A stretch of 64,000 bases of DNA from Chionoecetes opilio (GCA_016584305.1 JACEEZ010003824.1:42501-106500), one strand, 5' to 3'. Numbered from the stretch's first letter, positions 1-11,956 are shown. Program-made: numbers and translations. Notes: generated from the sequence alone by a model not told the origin.

Positions 1-3000
1 ACCTGCGGCAAAATTATCAAACTATGCCGAGTAGGAAAGGGGTGGCCCCAACGCCTATATTTCTTCACATTTTTTCGAGTTTTTAAAATATCGCATTAAG
101 AATGGGGAAACGTATGTCAAAATCATGATATGAAATGCCAATTCTATACACGTAATCAGATCCAAGATTGAAGCAGTAATAAAAAATTGGGTTCTAAATG
201 GTTTAAGGCCACGTAAGAAAGTGATGACGTCACAGGGACAACACCCTACAGTACTTTCTGCTATACAGATATCATGATAGCATAAGTAAACGCTTAATTG
301 AATGAACAAACCTTCCAATAAATAAGTAACGTCATAAGAGCCCCGGGGCAAATCATGGGTCAAAGGAAAGGGAAGAAAGAAAATGTTATTGTTTTATGGC
401 CCCCACTAATACGGTGCCACAAACCACTGTTTTCTCACTAATTATCGATTTATTAAGCAAATGCTATAGAGTGGACCCCCTTATAAAGACCGAGGAATTA
501 GAATATCAAACCCAATATAATGTCAGATTGGCGATAACGCTTGGCTAATGGCCCTGGCTGGGGGAATGTCTTGCTGCCCGATGTAAACAACCCTTATTTC
601 ACTCTTTATCCCCGGACTCTACAGACCTACTGTGGCTTGCATAGACAATGCACACACGTACTTACTTTTGCTGGCCACCTAACATCGATCGATGGTCACC
701 GTGATGTAAGGCAGAAAGGGGAAAGAAATAAGGCCTCCTAAAAAGGTTGGCTGGATAACCCAAACACGAAACTTGGGAGTGAAACACGCATGAAAACATA
801 TGGATAAAATACCTACAAGCATATTGTTTAATCATCTAATATAAATATTGCCTTAAATCCACGAATACAATATTTTTTTTTTTTTGAGGAAAACTAGCGT
901 CGACTTGACAGACGTTGACAACCGGGCTTCATGCAAATAGCCTATTAACACGCTTCACTAGGTACATTGTCTGTTTTGGATATATCAGACATGAACCAGA
1001 TAACACGAAAAGCCTCACAAACCTGAACCTGGCGGCAAAATTATCAAACTATGCCGAGTGGGAAGAGGTTGCCCCAACGCGTATATTTCTTCCATTTTAT
1101 CGAGTTTTTAAATATCGCTTTAAGAATGGGGAAAAACGTATTTCAAAAATCATGATATGAAATGCCAATTCTTACACGTAATCAGATCCAAGATTGAAGC
1201 AGTAAAAAAAAAATTGTGTTCTGAAAGGGTTTTAAAGGGCCCACGAAAGAAAATAAATGACGTCACAGGGAAACACCTACAGTACTTTCTGCTATACAGA
1301 TTCATGACAGCGTAAGTAACGCTTAATTGAATGAACAAAACCTTCCAATAATAAAGTAACGTCATAAGAGCTCCGCAAATCATAGTTCAAAGGAAAGGGA
1401 AGAAAAGAAAATGTTTGTTTTATGGTCCCGCTAATACGTGCCACAAACCAGTTTTTCTCACTAATTATGGGATTTATTAAGAAAATGCTATAGAGTGGAC
1501 CCCCCCTTTCAAGACCGAGGAATTAGAATATCAAAGCCAATATAAGGGTCAGTTTGGGCGATAACGTTTGGGCCTAATGGCTGGCTGGGGGAATGTCTTG
1601 CTGCCCGATGTAAACAACCCTTATTTCACTCTTTATCCCCGGACTCTCAGACCAAATGTGGCTTGTATGGGACAATGACACACACGTACTTACTCTTGCT
1701 GGCCAACTAACACGATCGATGGTCACCGTGATGTAAGCAGAAAAGGGAAGAAATAAGGCCTCCTAAAAAGGTTGGCTGGATAACCCAAACCCCGAACTTG
1801 GACTGTGAAACACGCATGAAAACATATGGATAAATACTACAAGCATATTGTTTAATCATCTCCCAAAAAATTGGGGCCTTAAATCCACGAATACAATATT
1901 TTTTTTTTTTTTTGCGGAAAACTAGCGTCGACTTGACAGACGTTGACAACCAGGCTTCATGCAATAGCCTATTAACACGCTTCACTAAGACATTATCGTA
2001 GGTGGGATATATCAACATGAACCAGACTAAAACGAGAAAGCCTCACAAACCTGAACCTGCGGCAAAAATTATCAAATATGCCGATAGGAAGGGGTTGCCC
2101 CAACGCGTATATTTCTTCACATTTTTATCGATTTTTTAAATATCGCATTAAGAATGGGAAACGTATTCAAAATTCATGATATGAAATGCCAATTCTACAC
2201 GTAATCGATCCCAAATTGAAGCAGTATAAAATTGGTTCTGAAATGTTTTTAGGCCACTAAAAAGTGTGACGTACAGGACAACCCTACATACTTTCTGCAT
2301 ACAGATATCATGACAGCGTAGAACGGCTTAATTGAAGAACAAACCTTCCAATAATAAAGTAACGTCATAAAGCTCCGCAAATCATAGTTCAAAGGAAAGG
2401 GAAAAAAAGAAATTTATGTTTTATGGCCCGCTAATAGGTGCCACAAAACCACTGTTTCTCACTAATTATCGATTTATTAACGAATGCTATAGAGTGGACC
2501 CCCCTTATCAAGACCGAGGAATTAGAAATATCAAAGCCAATATAATGTCAGATTGGCGATAACGCTTGGCTAATGGCTGGTGGGGGAATGTCTTGCTGCC
2601 CGATGTAAACAAACCCTTATTTCACTCTTTACCCCCGGACTCTACGGGACCTACTGTGGCTTGTATAGACAATGACACACACGTACTTACTCTTGCTGGC
2701 CACCTAACATCGATCGATGGTCCCCGTGATGTAAGGCGCAAGGGAAGAAATAAGGCCTCCTAACAAGGTTGGTCTGGATAACCCAAACACGAACTTGGGA
2801 CTGTGAAACACGCATGAAAACATATGGATAAAATACTAAAAGGGCATTTTGGGTTTTTAATCATCTAACATAAATATTGCCTTAAACCACAAATACAATA
2901 TTTTTTTTTTTTTTTGGGGGAAAACTATCGTCGACTTGACAGACGTTGACAACCAGGCTTCATGCAAATAGCCTAGTAACACGCTTCACTAAGTACATTA

Positions 3001-4928
3001 TTTTGTATGGATATATCAGACATGAAAAAGACTAACACGAAAAAGCCTCACAAACCTGAACCTGGGGGCAATATTATCAAACTATGCCGAGTAGGAAGGG
3101 GTTGCCCAACGCGTATATTTCTTCACATTTTTATCGAGTTTTTAAATATCGATTAAAAATGGGGAAACGTATGTCAAAATTCAGATATGAAATGCCAATT
3201 CTAAAACACGTAATCAGACCCAAGATTGAAGCAGTAATAAAAATTGTGTTCTGAAATGGTTTAAAAGGCCACGTAAGAAAGTGATGACGTCCACAGGGAA
3301 ACACCTACAGTACTTTCTGCTAAAACAGATATCATGACAGCCTAAGTAAGGGCCCTTAATTGATGAACAAACCTTCCAATAAATAAAGTAACGTCATAAG
3401 AGCTCCGCAAATCATGTTCAAAGGAAAGGGAAGAAATAAAAATGTTATTGTTTTTATGGTCCCACTAATACGGTCCCACAAACCACTTTTTTTCTCACTA
3501 ATTATCGATTTTTTAAGGAAATGCTATAGGGGTGGACCCCCCTTATCAAGCCCGAAGGAATTAGAATATCAAAGCCAATAAAATGTCAGATTGGCGATAA
3601 CGCTTGGCTAATGGCTGGCTGGGGGAATGTCTTGCTGCCCGAGTAAACCCTTATTTCACTCTTATCCCCGGACTCTACAGACCTACTGTGGCTTGTATAG
3701 ACAATGACACACACGTACTTACTCTTGCTGGCCACCAAAACATCGATCGAGGGTTTCACCGTGATGTAAGCAGCAAGGGAAGAAATAAGGCCTCCTAACA
3801 AGGTTGGCTGGATAACCCAAACACGAATTTGGGGATTTGTGAAACACGCATGAAAACATATGGATAAAATACTACAAGCATATTGGGTTTAATCATCTAA
3901 ACAAAAATATTGCCTTAACACATGAATACAATTTTTTTTTTTTTTTGCGGAAAACTAGCGTTCGACTTGACAGACTGACAAACAGGCTTCATGAAAATTT
4001 ACCTTTTAACACGCTTCACTAAGTACATTATCTGTAGGGAAAATATCAGACATAAACCAGCCCTAACACGAAAAGCCTCACAAACCTGAACCTGGCGGCA
4101 AATATTACAAATTTTGCCGAGTTGGAAGGGGTTGCCCCAACGCGTATATTTCTTCCCATTTTTATAGAGTTTTTAATATCGCATTAAGAATGGGGGAAAC
4201 GTATGTAAAAAAATCATGATATGAAATGCCAATTCTATACACGTAATCAGATCCAAGATTGAAGCAGTAATAAAAAATTGTGTTCTGAAATGGTTTTAAG
4301 GTCACGTAAGAAAGTGATGACGTCACAGGGAAAAACACCTACAGTTACTTTCTGTTATACAGTATCATGACGCGAAAGTAACGGTTTAATTAAATGAACA
4401 AACCTTCCAATAAATAAAGAAACGTCTAAGAGCTCCGCAAATCATAGTTCAAGGAAAGGGAAGAAAATAAAATGTTATTGTTTTATGTCCCGCTAATCGG
4501 TTGCCACAAACCACTGTTTCTCATAATTATCGATTTATTAAGAAAATGCTAAGAGTGGACCCCCCCTTATCAAGACCGAGGAATTAGAATATCAAAGAAA
4601 TATAATGTCAGATTGGCGATAACGCTTGGCAAATGGCGGGCTGGGGGAATGTCTTGCTGCCCGATGTAAAAAACCCTTATTTCACTATTTATCCCCCGGA
4701 CTCTACAGACCTACTGTGGCTTGCATAGACAATGACACACACGTACTTACTCTTGCTGGCCACCTAACATCGACGATGGTCACCGTGATGTAAGGGCAGC
4801 AAGGGAAGAAATAAGGCCTCCAACAAGGTTGGCTGGATAACCCAAACACGAACTTGGGACTGTGAAACACGCATGAAAACATATGGATAAAATACTACAA
4901 GCATATTGGTTTAATCATCTAACATAAA
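1..4928. repeat. Satellite array, unit about 1.03 kb, nearly five copies
   Basis: The same block recurs with a period of about 1,020-1,030 bp. The landmark GCAAAATTATCAAACTATG lies near 8 and recurs near 1,036, 2,066, 3,068 and 4,098. Each copy also has a run of about 14 T followed by GCGGAAAACTAGCGTCGAC, and most copies have a TGACGTCA palindrome or a one-base variant. The array enters from the left edge in mid-unit and stops at 4,928, where A-rich DNA begins. Copies differ by many one-base indels and substitutions. No frame stays open across units, so I regard it as noncoding. I do not recognise the family. Confidence 0.9.
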
Positions 4929-5673
4929 TAACAAAAGGCTCCAACGTATTAAAAAAAATAAAAATAATAATAAATAAAAAAAAAATAAAAAAAATAAAAA
5001 GGAGCGTGTACTTGGAGTTCATGGTGCCCGGTCTTTGAGTAATGCTGGGACTAAACACACCCTGCCTTGCACATCACTTCAAAGGCATTCACAGAGCTGT
5101 CTTCACCACTTGTACCGGAGAGAAAATACCCAAACAGAGACTGTGAACCACTCTGAAAGGTACACAATCACTTTCCTTGGCTCTCCTACCCTTCCCTCCC
5201 TAACCATCAACTCCCCATCCATTCCCCATAGAGCATTACCGTACATACCCTACATTCCCCTCTCATGCTTACCCTTGCCCCACACACAGCATCCTCCCCT
5301 CCCATCCCCTCTATTGCTTACCTTTCCCATATAGCATTCTCCCCTCCCCTCCCCCACCACACCCTAGCCTTCCCATCCTGACACAAAACAGTCTTTACAC
5401 ATAGATTCACTTATGGCTCAATCCCTCAGCCTTCAGCATTTTCATATATATTTTCTAATCCTTTAAGAATCAACATTTCTCTACCTCCGCCCTGTCAAGA
5501 CGCCCCAGCAATGCCTTCACCAGCCTTGCAGTGGTTCCTAGAGACCAAGGACACACCTAAGACATGGATCCAACGCATGCCTCACCCGGATTGACGTCAT
5601 TTCTTAAAGGTGTAAAGGGCCACACAAAGAGAACCACCAAAAGCCACCAGGACAACAGCCACAGGGTACTCAC
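4929..5673. other. A-rich spacer, then C/T-rich single-copy DNA; no gene seen
   Basis: The first 80 bases are A-rich simple sequence made of AAAT and AAT blocks. The rest is C/T-rich and contains the phrase TCTTTGAGTAATGCTGGGAC. A close variant of that phrase occurs at about 41,721 inside a Notch intron, so part of this stretch is a dispersed repeat. The short open frames show no domain or splice context. Confidence 0.5.
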
Positions 5674-5728
5674 CATAGGGCGCCGGGGAGGAGTCACTGC
5701 CAGCAACAAGTGACAGATTCAGGTAGGG
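5674..5728 (-). CDS. Candidate small internal exon (unassigned)
   Basis: On the minus strand a pyrimidine tract ending TTCTTCTTCCAG is followed by 55 bases and then a strong donor, G/GTGAGTAC. In phase 0 the exon reads PYLNLSLVAGSDSSPAPYG; the other two frames contain stops. The splice signals are good, but the exon is short and I cannot name a domain. It lies about 4.7 kb downstream of the SH3 exon at 10,441-10,664 on the same strand and could belong to the same gene. However, that exon ends in phase 1, so the two do not join directly; a further exon or a consensus error would be needed. Confidence 0.3.
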
Positions 5729-5799
5729 CTGGAAGAAGAAGGAGAGTTAATGCTACAACACCCTTCACAACATAGCCATCATCACTACTATCCATCACA

Positions 5800-6062
5800 A
5801 TAGAGCAGGCAGAGCTCGGCCTATGTATGTGGACCTATACAACAGCGGTGGCTGGGTCTGCTGTTTGTGCAGAATGTGGGGTAGCACAGGTGTCCATGTA
5901 TGCTTTTCTATGTACTTTGATACTATGTCCCCTAATGGGCCTATACTTAGTTCTTGTTTTTTGTTTTTGCTCTAGTACTTAAGTTTACTCCTTGGCTTGT
6001 TCTTGTTGCTTTGTTTTTTGTCTGTATGCCTCCGGGCGAGAATAAAATTATTATTATTATTA
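5800..6062 (+). mobile_element. LINE-like 3' end with (ATT)n tail
   Basis: The block starts near GGCAGAGCTCGGCCTATG and ends GCCTCCGGGCGAGAATAAA followed by ATT repeats, as in a non-LTR retrotransposon 3' end with a polyadenylation signal. The first 100 bases recur at 25,139-25,236. A diverged version of the terminal part, again ending in (ATT)n, lies at about 60,950-61,063. No coding part is left, so the clade is unassigned. Confidence 0.6.
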
Positions 6063-6315
6063 CTACTATACTATCACAACATAGTAGCCATCATCACTAC
6101 TTATCCTATCATCACCATAACATTGCTCTTTGCCATCATCTCATCATCACAGTAAAATATGGCTACTGATAAATAATACTTCACCATCACTACCACTTGC
6201 AGTATTTGCCAACTCAACCACTGCCAATAGGGCTTCCTGGCTATCACCTTGCTTTCTCACGGCCACTAACAGACACCTCAAGCAGACCTGAGCCGTGGTG
6301 TTGACATGATACCTT
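6063..6315. other. No gene seen
   Basis: Short AT-rich and CA/CAT-rich simple sequence follows the (ATT)n tail of the preceding element. No supported feature. Confidence 0.4.
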
Positions 6316-6465
6316 AACATAAGAACATAAGAAAATAAGGAAGCTACAAGAGGCCGTGAGACCTACACGTGGTGGTTCCTGTTACTTAACACTACCTACA
6401 TCTACCTTTCATCCCCATCCATGAAATGATCAAGACTCCTTTAAAAGCTCCCTATTGGCTCCGTC
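6316..6465 (-). mobile_element. LINE 3' fragment (copy A), inverted to copy B
   Basis: This is the reverse complement of the family described at 6,585-6,785. It covers the 3' untranslated part (ATAAGGAAGCTACAAGAGG read on plus) and the last codons of the reverse transcriptase. It and copy B lie as an inverted pair separated by about 120 bp. Confidence 0.7.
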
Positions 6466-6584
6466 CCACGTATTAACCCTGTCCCACCCTTGTCCCAGGC
6501 CTCCACACTGCTAGTCATCTGCCTCCCACCAGCCATTCCATTCAGCTCTCATCATAACACTTATTGAGGTACACAATACAATAG

Positions 6585-6785
6585 AACAGAATAGGAATAG
6601 GGTGGTAAATGATTGGAATGGACTCAGTAGACAGGTAATTAGTGTAGAGTCATTAGAGAGCTTTAAAAGGAGGCTAAATAAATTCATGGATGGGGATGAA
6701 AGGTGGATGTAGGTAGTGTTAAGAAACATGAACTACCACGTGTAGGTCTCACGGCCTCTTGTAGCTTCCTTATGTTCTTAATACA
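6585..6785 (+). mobile_element. Non-LTR retrotransposon 3' end (copy B), RT C-terminus
   Basis: From about 6,600 the plus strand translates to RVVNDWNGLSRQV, then ESLESFKRRLNKFMDGDERWM and a stop near 6,710. This is the conserved C-terminal tail of many CR1/L2-like non-LTR reverse transcriptases (family knowledge). The 3' untranslated part follows, ending CTTCCTTATGTTCTTA. The copy is heavily 5'-truncated. Other copies in this window are 6,316-6,465, 29,430-30,178, 47,455-47,562, 47,570-47,998 and 52,480-52,710. Confidence 0.75.
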
Positions 6786-7130
6786 GGATACAACATCCTA
6801 CACTGTGCTTCATGTCCTTCAGCTGCCTCAGTCCCTGCATCTGCCTTTGTCTTTCCCTCCTCACAAGTTTTATGCTTCTGGGAAACTTTTCCCATAACCT
6901 TCACCTTACAAACTCTTCATTCACACTACATATCATTTTCCCCTCTTCACCAAAAGACCAGTGTGCAGTGAACAGTGGCAGGCAGGGTCAGGCAGACACC
7001 AAGGGGCCCGGGTGCTGTAAGGGATTTCAGGCTCCTAATAATCCACAGGGGAGCACAGTGAGACAATTCAGCTTCAGGGGTTCGGGGTTCGAGCGAGATT
7101 TTAATTTTATTTTGCCCCTTTTAGTCAATC
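6786..7130. other. No gene seen
   Basis: Ordinary-composition DNA between a LINE 3' end and a MITE. Short open frames only, with no splice or domain support. Confidence 0.4.
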
Positions 7131-7134
7131 TTAA

Positions 7135-7336
7135 CCCCTCACGCCCAGATCTTTCCTTGGCTATAAAAAATTGTCTGTTGTTGAGTCATACAATTACGAA
7201 AAGTAACTGAATATACCAAATTAGTTAGTCAACAAGGATACTAGACAGATCATATCTATAAATATTGCTTATATTCACTAAAAATCGTCTAATGGTATCA
7301 AATTACAATGGAAATTATGTTCTGGGTCTCAAGGGG
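7135..7336 (-). mobile_element. TTAA-flanked MITE (piggyBac-like), copy 1
   Basis: The 202-bp element has ends CCCCTCACGCCCAG and CTGGGTCTCAAGGGG, which are imperfect inverted repeats. A TTAA lies at each flank (7,131-7,134 and 7,337-7,340). TTAA target duplication with ends beginning CCC is characteristic of piggyBac-type transposons (family knowledge). There is no coding capacity. Full-length relatives lie at 32,046, 35,728, 40,207 and 47,689. This copy is in the opposite orientation to those. Confidence 0.75.
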
Positions 7337-7398
7337 TTAAGGCACCTTTTTTCACAGTCAGGACATTCTGAAAATTATGATCTAACTAATCTTATAAC

Positions 7399-8390
7399 AA
7401 AGGTGGGCACGTGCGCTCCAATTTTGCGTTCCGCGTTCCGGTGCGCACTACCAAAATTCGGGGCGCAGGAGTGCAGAGCGCGAAAATCTGAACTGGGAGC
7501 GCAACTTGAATTTGGCGCTCCTTTTCTGCGCTCCAATCGAAGACGACTTTTCTTAAAAAATTTCAGCGGCAACAATGCGCCTGGTTTAGTAAATAGCCGG
7601 CCGGCAAAGCGCTGCCAAGCCGGGCCGGACACTCCAAAGTTACTTGTGTCGGTCACTCGAGTTGGGTGGCAAGTGCACAGCCTTTCTTTGAGGAAGGTGG
7701 CGCCAGACCAGGCGCAGGGGGTCAAGGACATGATGGTGAGGGAGCTCGAGGAGATCATCACCTCCGGGAGGGAGGAGGAGGAGGAGGAGGCCGGCGTCAG
7801 CCTCGAGCCCGTGATGCAGGAGGAGAAGGACTATTTTGACCTCCTCCTGGATGACACTCCAGCGGCCAGGAGGCAGGAGGATCTGCATGAGGAACTAACC
7901 AAGACCTTGGAGGGCTGGCAGCGGGCCCACAGCGAGACCCCCATCAAGAAGGACCTCTTCCCCAGCTACCACAGGGAGGCGTGGGTGAAACTTTTTATCA
8001 AGTACAACACCCCGGCCCCTCCCTAGCTCTGCAGCTGTGGCGAGGATGTTCAGCTCTGCAGGGGACATCCTGAGAACCAAGAGGTCCAGCCTGACAGCCA
8101 GCAACTTTGAGGAGTTGGTTTTCATGCGTGGCAACATGGAACTGCTGGGGTTCAAGGAGGAGGAGGACCAGGAGATGGAGCAGGAGGAGGACTAAATAGG
8201 ACTGAAGGAGTGACCACAGACTACTTTAACTTGTGATTTTTTGTTAGACAGTGATGTTTTGGCTTGACAGTACAATTTTTTCATAATATACGTAAGGTAA
8301 ATAACTTCTAGAAGCTGTTTTTTTTATTATATAGCTACTTTTTGGGAGCGCTGAGCGTAGAGCGCGGAGCGCACCGGGCCGGCTGTGTGG
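7399..8390 (+). pseudogene. hAT transposase relic (C-terminal part)
   Basis: Frames on the plus strand between about 7,655 and 8,195 encode an acidic segment, then HREAWVKLFIKYNTPAP, then in a shifted frame SSAAVARMFSSAGDILRTKR and FEELVFMRGNMELLG before a stop. This matches the C-terminal dimerisation region of hAT transposases, where a W-x-Y-T-P segment precedes a serine-rich FS-x-AG-x-I block. The frame changes by one base just after the AP motif near 8,020, next to an in-frame TAG. The N-terminal BED and catalytic parts are missing, so the copy is dead. GC-rich GCGCTCC words near 7,410-7,530 and 8,346-8,372 may be remains of the element ends. Confidence 0.65.
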
Positions 8391-9239
8391 GTGTGCAGAG
8401 AGCAGCCGCACCACCGTGCACACCGGAGCGCCCACCATTGCTTATTATTACACACATCATGCCCGGGCCCCCTATGAAGCCTGGCCCTGGTGCTGAGATA
8501 CCAGCCCCCCCCCCCCCCGGCCCTGGTGGCAGGCGCGGCACCTACCGAAGTGTCGCTGGGCGGGGCCTTGCTTTCCGGCGGTGCTGGTGCTGGTGCTGGT
8601 GCTGTGCTGCGGCGGCGCGTGCCACTCAGCACTAAGAAGTAGCCTGAAACAACACATTGCCACAGGTCACAACAGAACAACAATACCATAACACTGATTG
8701 GAAAAAAACAATAAATCAATTACATACTGAATCTAAAATGGAAACAGTCAAAGATTAGTCAGACAAGTTAATGTAGTATTAGCTTGTTACATCATGACAG
8801 GCAACAACACACTCAGATGGAATGTTTACAATTGTCTGAAAATCATCTACATTTCCATCCTGCACGTCACCAATACAAGGCAGGGAAAAAGAAGAGAAAA
8901 ACCTAGCCTAGCAGCCAAGCACAAAAGAGTTACAGCAACTACAGTCAAGTCTGCTACTAACCAATTTTTCTATTATGCCTGGCTAAGATCTTTAAACAAA
9001 CAAAAATGTTACAACCCCTGCCAGAGACTGTTGGTTTTGGGGCTTTATTGGGTAGCCGAGATGGTCAGTTTGGGGCCCATGTTCGAGATGGTCAGTTTGG
9101 GGCCCATGTTATGCTTCAGGGAGGTCATTGGTGCAGCTGTCTAAGCACTTCTTTTTGCCTTAAGTAATGCATATAATCCACCTGCAGTTACTTTACAAAA
9201 TAGTGATAATGTTAAGGGTTAAAAGAATAAAAATACTCA
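8391..9239. other. No gene seen; short C run and a duplicated 27-mer
   Basis: There is a run of C at 8,506-8,518. A GCT/GGT-rich stretch follows at about 8,580-8,610. The phrase GAGATGGTCAGTTTGGGGCC is tandemly duplicated at 9,058-9,110. No supported coding sequence. Confidence 0.5.
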
Positions 9240-9580
9240 AAGGAATGAAGATAGAGTGATTGAATAACGTCTCCTTGTCAGATCACATAACTGTCCTTGG
9301 CTGTGTTTGGGTGAGGGCGCAGAGGTGCTACAAAAGGTGCTATGGAGACAACAGATCAGGGGAGAATGATGACAAGACTATGTATCAATCACATGTAGAA
9401 GGTAATACAGGGAGGAGAAGACCAAGGAAGGGGGAGATGGGGTCAAGGAAGTACTGAGTCACAGGGACCCAACCATCCAGGGTGTGAGAGGCTGGTATGG
9501 GACAGTGAGGGAGCGTGATGTGGCCTATAGGAGGGAGGCAGCGTATTGCAAGGAAAGGCTGCTGTTGCTGTTCATGAAAA
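9240..9580 (+). pseudogene. Possible LINE reverse-transcriptase tail relic
   Basis: Plus-strand frames contain GNTGRRRPRKGEMGS and, after a stop, sequence resembling the basic GRPRKRW tail and downstream helix of non-LTR reverse transcriptases. Stops and frame shifts break it into pieces. The assignment rests on a short basic motif only. Confidence 0.3.
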
Positions 9581-9654
9581 AGATGTCCTTCGCTTGCCCT
9601 CTGGATCCACGGCCACACCTCCAGTCATCACCCACCACCACTACACACACACAC

Positions 9655-10300
9655 ATCGACTCAGACACATCACAACACCTTACATACCATACACATCAAA
9701 GCCCTAACACTCATTACAGGCTGCACACCTACACACCACCTTACAAACCATACACATCAAAGCCCTAACACTCATTACAGGCTGCACACCTACACACCAC
9801 CTTACACACCATACACATCAAAGCCCTAACACTCATTACAGGCTGCACACCTACACACCACCTTACAAACCATACACATCAAAGCCCTAACACTCATTAC
9901 AGGCTGCACACCTAACACCACCTTACACACCATACACATCAAAGCCCTAACACTCATTACAGGCTGCACACCTACACACCACCTTACAAACCATACACAT
10001 CAAAGCCCTAACACTCATTACAGGCTGCACACCTACACACCACCTTACACACCATACACATCAAAGCCCTAACACTCATTACAGGCTGCACACCTACACA
10101 ACACCTTACACACCATACACATCAAAGCCCTAACACTCATTACAGGCTGCACACCTACACAACACCTTACACACCATACACATCAAAGCCCTAACACTCA
10201 TTACAGGCTGCACACCTACACACCACCTTACACACCATACACATCAAAGCCCTAACAATCATTACAGGCTGCACACCTACACACCACCTACACCATAAAA
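9655..10300. repeat. Tandem array, 61-bp unit, about 10 copies
   Basis: The phrase GCTGCACACCTACACACCAC recurs every 61 bp (starting at 9,720, 9,781 and so on), each followed by CATACACATCAAAGCCCTAAC. Copies alternate between TTACAAACC and TTACACACC variants. The array ends near 10,300 in a degenerate unit. It lies between the two candidate exons at 5.7 and 10.4 kb and would be intronic if they belong to one gene. Confidence 0.92.
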
Positions 10301-10440
10301 CCAAAGTCCTCAAGGTCAAGGACGAACCACATTCACGTGAGAAGCACACAACCACTCGCCGCAGCCACCACAACACTACATGGCGCACACCCCTCACACG
10401 CCAAAGAACATCAATACAGCCCTGCTCTGCCCTGCCTCAC

Positions 10441-10664
10441 CTGGGAAGTAGCCTTCCTGCCTGGTGCGCATGTTGGTGCCCAGCAGCCAGCCGTTGGGGC
10501 AGTCTGGTGTCATCTTCTGCATCTGCAGGTACTCGGCCGACACATGGATCACGTCCTTGGCCTCCATGCCCGGCTCGCTGCCCCCGTTGCCCCAGCACCC
10601 CTGGCGCGCCGTGTACACATACACCACGTCCCCCATGGCGGCGGGGGCAGGGGTGACGGTGGTG
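10441..10664 (-). CDS. SH3-domain exon of an unidentified protein
   Basis: On the minus strand an acceptor (CCACCCCTAG) opens a 224-base exon ending at the donor CCCAG/GTGAGG. It reads TTVTPAPAAMGDVVYVYTA, then EAKDVIHVSAEYLQMQKM, then GWLLGTNMRTRQEGYFPG. The closing GW-x-x-G and GYFPG blocks are the n-Src/distal strands and the 3-10 helix of an SH3 fold. The long insert before GWLLG and the N-x-RT-x-x-x-G-x-FPG spacing recall the SH3 of PI3-kinase p85, but that is only a resemblance. The ATG at 10,636 sits in a strong Kozak context (GCCGCCATGG), so this could be a first coding exon or an internal one. SH3 domains bind proline-rich partners. Neighbouring exons were not found with confidence. 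Confidence 0.6.
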
Positions 10665-11459
10665 CTAGGGGTGGTGGTGGTGCCTCAGTAAGGGAGGTGA
10701 GGGAGGTGTGTGGCGTGCTGGAGTGGCTCACAAGCACCCGTGTGCATCACCACCACTACTGTCCCCTGGGGTGTGGGCTCAGAGTCTCACACAAATGCAC
10801 AGCACAACACATGTTCTGGTCACAGCCATGCACAGTCCTCAAGGCTCAGCAGGCTCACAGAACACTGGCAGAACACAGCTTCTAGCCACACCGGCCTCCA
10901 TGCTGTGATGGGCCTTAGTCACTGCCAGCCAGGCCTCACACACCAGGCTGCTGCTCACTGCTCGGGGAATGTTGAATACCACGGCTCTTGTTATGATATC
11001 TGTAACAATAACAAGGATTAGTTCATCATTAACAGAATAAAGCAAAACATTCATATACAGTTTATCTCAGCAATAAATAACCCAGAAGACAAGATGTGTG
11101 AAAAAATGGTACAGTATTATGTGATTTCTATTTATCTCATGATGATGATGATGATGATGTTTTTATGAATCAACTATATGGCAGGGATGCGCAGGCCACA
11201 GGGGACCACCTTGGGAATGGCGGCAAGGCAGTAATGTCACCAAAGATGTCATGAAGTACGAACACGCCTGATTTTGACACTAACGGGCAAGCCACACACA
11301 GCCACCTGACTTGGTTGTTGTTGTTGTTGTTTAAGATTTGTTCCACCCGTAATGGAAGGAGCTCGGGCTTTGGGAGGCCATAAAAAAAAGTTCACAATAA
11401 AATAGTAATTGATAGGGAGGAAAGGCATCCACCATGGCGAGTAATCTGACTTGGTAATA
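10665..11459. other. Intergenic or intronic DNA with short SSRs; no gene assigned
   Basis: Contains (GAT)n near 11,138-11,160 and (TTG)n near 11,313-11,332. On the minus strand an acceptor-like TTATTGTTACAG near 11,000 is followed by an open frame of about 50 codons to 10,839, but there is no donor or domain to support an exon. Confidence 0.4.
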
Positions 11460-11783
11460 CAGCCAAATTCCCCACATCCGACCTCCAAACATCCGACTTG
11501 TCCAAACAACCGACTTTTTTCACCACCACATTATGTCTTGTTTTGGCCATTTATTTTACTTCGTTTTTTTTTAGTTCTTAGAAAACATTGATTTGTGGCT
11601 TTATTTATGCATGCATTTTACTTTCGCGTCTACCACTGGATCGGCCTTCAAGAGCTGCATCTTTTATGTTCTATACCATTTTGTCCTTACGTTTATGGTT
11701 ACTGTGATATCCGAACATCCGACTATTCCAATTATCCGACCTACCTTCGGTCCCCCCAAGGTCGGATAATTAATACTTAGCTG
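11460..11783. mobile_element. TA-flanked MITE, pogo/Tigger-like
   Basis: The 324-bp element begins CAGCCAAATTCCCCACATCC and ends (reverse complement) CAGCTAAGTATTAATTATCC; both ends then continue into CGACCT. TA flanks both sides (11,458-11,459 and 11,784-11,785). Several ATCCGAC words lie near each end. CAG-type termini with a TA duplication fit the pogo/Tigger branch of Tc1/mariner. No transposase is present. Confidence 0.6.
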
Positions 11784-11956
11784 TATGTCATCCGGTAACA
11801 AACACTTGAGTCATTTAAACATGGCACCTGCTTTACACTGTGATGCAATAATGATTACAGACACCTACCTGAATCCTCTCCTCCCCACCATGACAACTGC
11901 TCCTCTCACCAACCTCCAGCTTTCTCTATTTACATACAAGAGGTTAAAACACTTAC

